Below, in pieces: positions 3,164 through 5,426 of a DNA stretch of 5,426 nt (position 1 is the stretch's first letter; every line of letters starts with the position of its first letter). Position numbers and translations under genes: made by a program. The notes below the pieces were generated by a model. That model was given only the letters and a program-made list of their open reading frames with translations, ran no database searches and was not told the origin of the DNA. Source of the stretch: CAMLKC01 sp035493555 (lineage in GTDB: Bacteria > Patescibacteriota > Saccharimonadia > Saccharimonadales > Saccharimonadaceae); contig DATJIC010000011.1 of NCBI GenBank assembly GCA_035493555.1, positions 1 to 5,426 on the forward strand. Reading direction: 5' to 3'.

Positions 3164-5425
3164 ATGATCCGACAAGGAACTTATACGAAGCGGGTGACAA
3201 GAGTCACGCGTATTAAACGTTCACTCAAGCGCCGGTGGCATTGGTTTAAGAGGCTTTCTAAAAAGAAGAAAGCCTTGCTTATTTCTGCCCCTGTTGCCGC
3301 ATTTTTAATTTTGACTCCCCTACTCACGTATATTTATTACTTTAATGATATTGGTGACCAGGAACGGCTGATGAACCGGAACAATACCGGCATTGTTTTA
3401 ACGGACAGAAACGGTAAAACCATCTATAGCGTTGGCCGCGCCCAGCACGAAAAAATGGTGCCGCTTAGCAGCATATCAACGTACGTGCAAAAGGCGCTTG
3501 TTTCTTCGGAAGACAAGGACTTTTATAAGCACGGCGGGTTTTCGATAACCGGTATTTTGCGTGCTATTAAGGGCGGCGGTGAAAACGGCGGCGGCTCAAC
3601 ACTAACTCAGCAACTGGCCAAAACCAACCTGCTTACCGACCAACATACGCTGCTGCGTAAATACCAGGAGCTAACGCTTTCGATCGCTATTGAAGCGAGG
3701 TACTCGAAAGACCAGATTATGGACATGTACTTAAACTCGGTGTTCTTTGGGGGAACGAGTTTTGGAATTGATGAAGCGGCTAAAACGTACTTTAACAAGC
3801 CGGCTAAAAACCTCGACCTTGCGCAAAGTGCCATGCTTATTGGTATCTTGCCAGCTCCTAACGCGTACTCGCCAACGATTGGCAACCCAACGTATGCTAA
3901 AGAGCGCCAAACCTACGTGCTAAAGCGCATGGTTGAAGACGGCTATATTACCGCCGACCAGCAGCAAGCGGCGCTGAACGAGAAACTTACCTATGCACCA
4001 CCAAAGAGCCAGAGTGCAGGCGAGGCACCGCACTTTGCACAAATGGTTCTTAACCAGCTTTACGACAAATATGGCGAAGAAAAGGTAATTCGTTCTGGAT
4101 ACCAGGTAAAAACCACGCTCGATCTAACATTGCAGCATACGCTTGAGAACAATATCAATGACCATATAGCGTTTATCCAGTCTAATGGCGGGTCAAACGC
4201 CAGTGGTGTTGCTATTGACCCAACATCCGGTGAAGTCCGCGCACTTGTGGGGAGCGCCGATTGGAACAATACCAGTTGGGGTAAAGTAAACATGGTCACA
4301 ACATCGCGCCAGCCCGGCTCGAGCTTTAAGCCGATCTACTACAGCGAAGCGCTTGCCGAGGGTGTTATTACGCCCGCAACCATACTGCACGACGTACCTA
4401 CCGATTTTAACGGGTATAAACCACTTGACGCCGACCGTTTGTTCCGCGGTGACATAACGGTGCGCAGGGCGATCAGCCAGTCGCTTAACATTCCGAGTGT
4501 TGAGGTACTACAGAAACTTGGCGTCAGCAAGGCGGTTGCGGCGGCGAACCGCATGGGAATTTCTACAATTGATTCTAGTAAAAACTATGGCTTGTCGCTG
4601 GCACTTGGATCGGCCGAGGCGCCGCTGCTTAAAATGACAAATGCCTACGCGGCCTTTGCTAACCAAGGCCAGCAATACGACACAACGATAATCCAGCAGA
4701 TTAATAATAAGTACGACCAAAAAATTTACACGGCAGAAGAAAAGAGCAAAGAGGTAATCAGCCCGCAGGGTGCGTTCCTTATTTCTGATATTTTGTCCGA
4801 CTACAACGCACGCGCGCCTATATTCGGCTACTCGCTAACCGTGCCAGGTCACACCGCAGCGGTAAAAACGGGTACGACCGATGACGATCGTGACGCCTGG
4901 ACAATAGGATATACGCCGCAGCTGGCCGTTGGCGTGTGGGTAGGAAACAATAACAACGAAAAAATGCTTAACGGCGGATCGCTCATGGCTGGCCCTATTT
5001 GGGTTAATACAATGGAGGCTGCACTGGAAAAAGTAAGCGACTCAAAGTTCACTATTCCGGCCGGCGTTATTCAAAAACCCGTTTGTTACGGGAGTGGCGG
5101 TCTTGCAAGTGGCACGGGTACCAACACGTATAACGAGTACTTTTTAGCCTCTGCCCTGCCAACGACAACCTGTGATGCGACGCAAAAAACCACAACCGAG
5201 AACACAGACAAAACTAAGAAGCCCGACACGGGCAAAAAGCAAGACACGACGACGAGCGGTGATAGTACCGGCGGAACGGACACGACCGATACCAGTGGTA
5301 CAACCGATGGTACTGATGGAACCGGCGGTACTGACACGGGCACTGGCGGAACGGGTGACACCGGCACTGGGACGGGTGGAACCGGAACGGGCGGCGATGG
5401 CACGACGCTTCCAATAACACCGTAA
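3164..5425 (+). CDS. ponA: Class A penicillin-binding protein (PBP1A type, bifunctional transglycosylase/transpeptidase)
   Basis: This enzyme polymerises lipid II into glycan strands and crosslinks their peptides at the outer face of the membrane. The 753 residues are complete. Residues 1-36 are cytoplasmic and very basic (16 Lys/Arg, no acidic residue), followed by one membrane segment at about 37-60. The GT51 transglycosylase domain shows EDKDFYKHGG with catalytic E116, GGSTLTQQ (143-150), RKYQE (165-169, second Glu E169) and KDQIMDMYLN (182-191, Asp where Glu is usual). The transpeptidase domain shows SSFK (nucleophile S386, K389), SLN (440-442) and KTGT (568-571). A short domain with the only two cysteines, C641 and C670, follows, then a low-complexity Thr/Gly/Asp tail to the end. 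The start is fixed because a stop lies 9 codons upstream and the next Met (70) comes after the membrane segment. The symbol is family-level; other names (mrcA, pbp1A) would fit. Confidence 0.95.
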   Translation: MIRQGTYTKRVTRVTRIKRSLKRRWHWFKRLSKKKKALLISAPVAAFLILTPLLTYIYYFNDIGDQERLMNRNNTGIVLTDRNGKTIYSVGRAQHEKMVPLSSISTYVQKALVSSEDKDFYKHGGFSITGILRAIKGGGENGGGSTLTQQLAKTNLLTDQHTLLRKYQELTLSIAIEARYSKDQIMDMYLNSVFFGGTSFGIDEAAKTYFNKPAKNLDLAQSAMLIGILPAPNAYSPTIGNPTYAKERQTYVLKRMVEDGYITADQQQAALNEKLTYAPPKSQSAGEAPHFAQMVLNQLYDKYGEEKVIRSGYQVKTTLDLTLQHTLENNINDHIAFIQSNGGSNASGVAIDPTSGEVRALVGSADWNNTSWGKVNMVTTSRQPGSSFKPIYYSEALAEGVITPATILHDVPTDFNGYKPLDADRLFRGDITVRRAISQSLNIPSVEVLQKLGVSKAVAAANRMGISTIDSSKNYGLSLALGSAEAPLLKMTNAYAAFANQGQQYDTTIIQQINNKYDQKIYTAEEKSKEVISPQGAFLISDILSDYNARAPIFGYSLTVPGHTAAVKTGTTDDDRDAWTIGYTPQLAVGVWVGNNNNEKMLNGGSLMAGPIWVNTMEAALEKVSDSKFTIPAGVIQKPVCYGSGGLASGTGTNTYNEYFLASALPTTTCDATQKTTTENTDKTKKPDTGKKQDTTTSGDSTGGTDTTDTSGTTDGTDGTGGTDTGTGGTGDTGTGTGGTGTGGDGTTLPITP
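5174..5404 (+). repeat. Low-complexity Thr/Gly/Asp-coding tail of the PBP
   Basis: This codes residues 671-747, almost entirely Thr, Gly, Asp, Ser and Lys, with a Lys-rich first part (about 683-692) and Gly-Thr runs such as TGTGTGGTGTGG near the end. Thr and Gly codons use all third bases, so the DNA repeat is imperfect and the bias is held at protein level. It probably forms a flexible extracellular linker or wall-embedded tail. Confidence 0.8.
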
Positions 5426-5426
5426 A

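Noticed and set aside
5086..5403. Minus-strand frame rich in Pro and Val opposite the PBP tail
   Set aside because: It is the mirror of the Gly/Thr/Asp repeat coding on the plus strand; it has no domain, and the plus frame is part of a clear PBP.
5408..5422. Sortase LPXTG-like motif (LPITP)
   Set aside because: The Gly is replaced by Pro and no hydrophobic segment or basic tail follows; the protein ends here and already has an N-terminal membrane anchor.

Overview
The window holds four complete plus-strand genes and the start of a fifth, minus-strand gene. In order they are: a partial small zinc-ribbon protein (minus, runs off the left edge), yebC, ruvC, purF, and a class A penicillin-binding protein (PBP1A type). 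UGA works as a stop (ruvC ends in TGA), so the code is standard. The mix of a compact yebC-ruvC pair, very short intergenic gaps, a monoderm-looking PBP with a long Thr/Gly/Asp tail, and a short RuvC suggests a Patescibacteria/CPR member, most likely Saccharibacteria (TM7). That placement is inference from family resemblance; there is no rRNA or other marker here to prove it.

Layout. Positions 1-137 (minus) encode the N-terminus of a CX4CX6CX2C protein with its own ribosome binding site and a good TTGACA-17-TAACAT promoter. The 244-base gap at 138-381 is a divergent regulatory region dense in palindromes. It ends in a 10-bp-stem inverted repeat touching the -35 of an extended -10 promoter for yebC. 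yebC (382-1104) and ruvC (1119-1595) are 14 bases apart. purF (1666-3123) has its own extended -10 promoter, a good Shine-Dalgarno (SD) sequence and a perfect 8-bp inverted repeat lying over the -10, start site and SD. The PBP gene (3164-5425) follows 40 bases after purF and ends one base before the window edge. No convincing intrinsic terminator was seen anywhere.

Expression logic. yebC and purF have promoters 26-38 bases upstream and clear SD sequences. ruvC and the PBP gene have no usable SD; instead a -10 hexamer ends exactly 6 bases before the ATG in both, which would put transcription start on the A of the ATG (leaderless mRNA). The window therefore seems to alternate two initiation modes.

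Functions. YebC is a ribosome-associated/regulatory family protein, RuvC resolves Holliday junctions, PurF makes phosphoribosylamine from PRPP and glutamine, and the PBP polymerises and crosslinks peptidoglycan. They do not form one pathway. The most unusual gene is purF: its glutaminase residues are intact, but several near-invariant family motifs are changed and all four Fe-S ligand positions known from the Bacillus subtilis enzyme are replaced.
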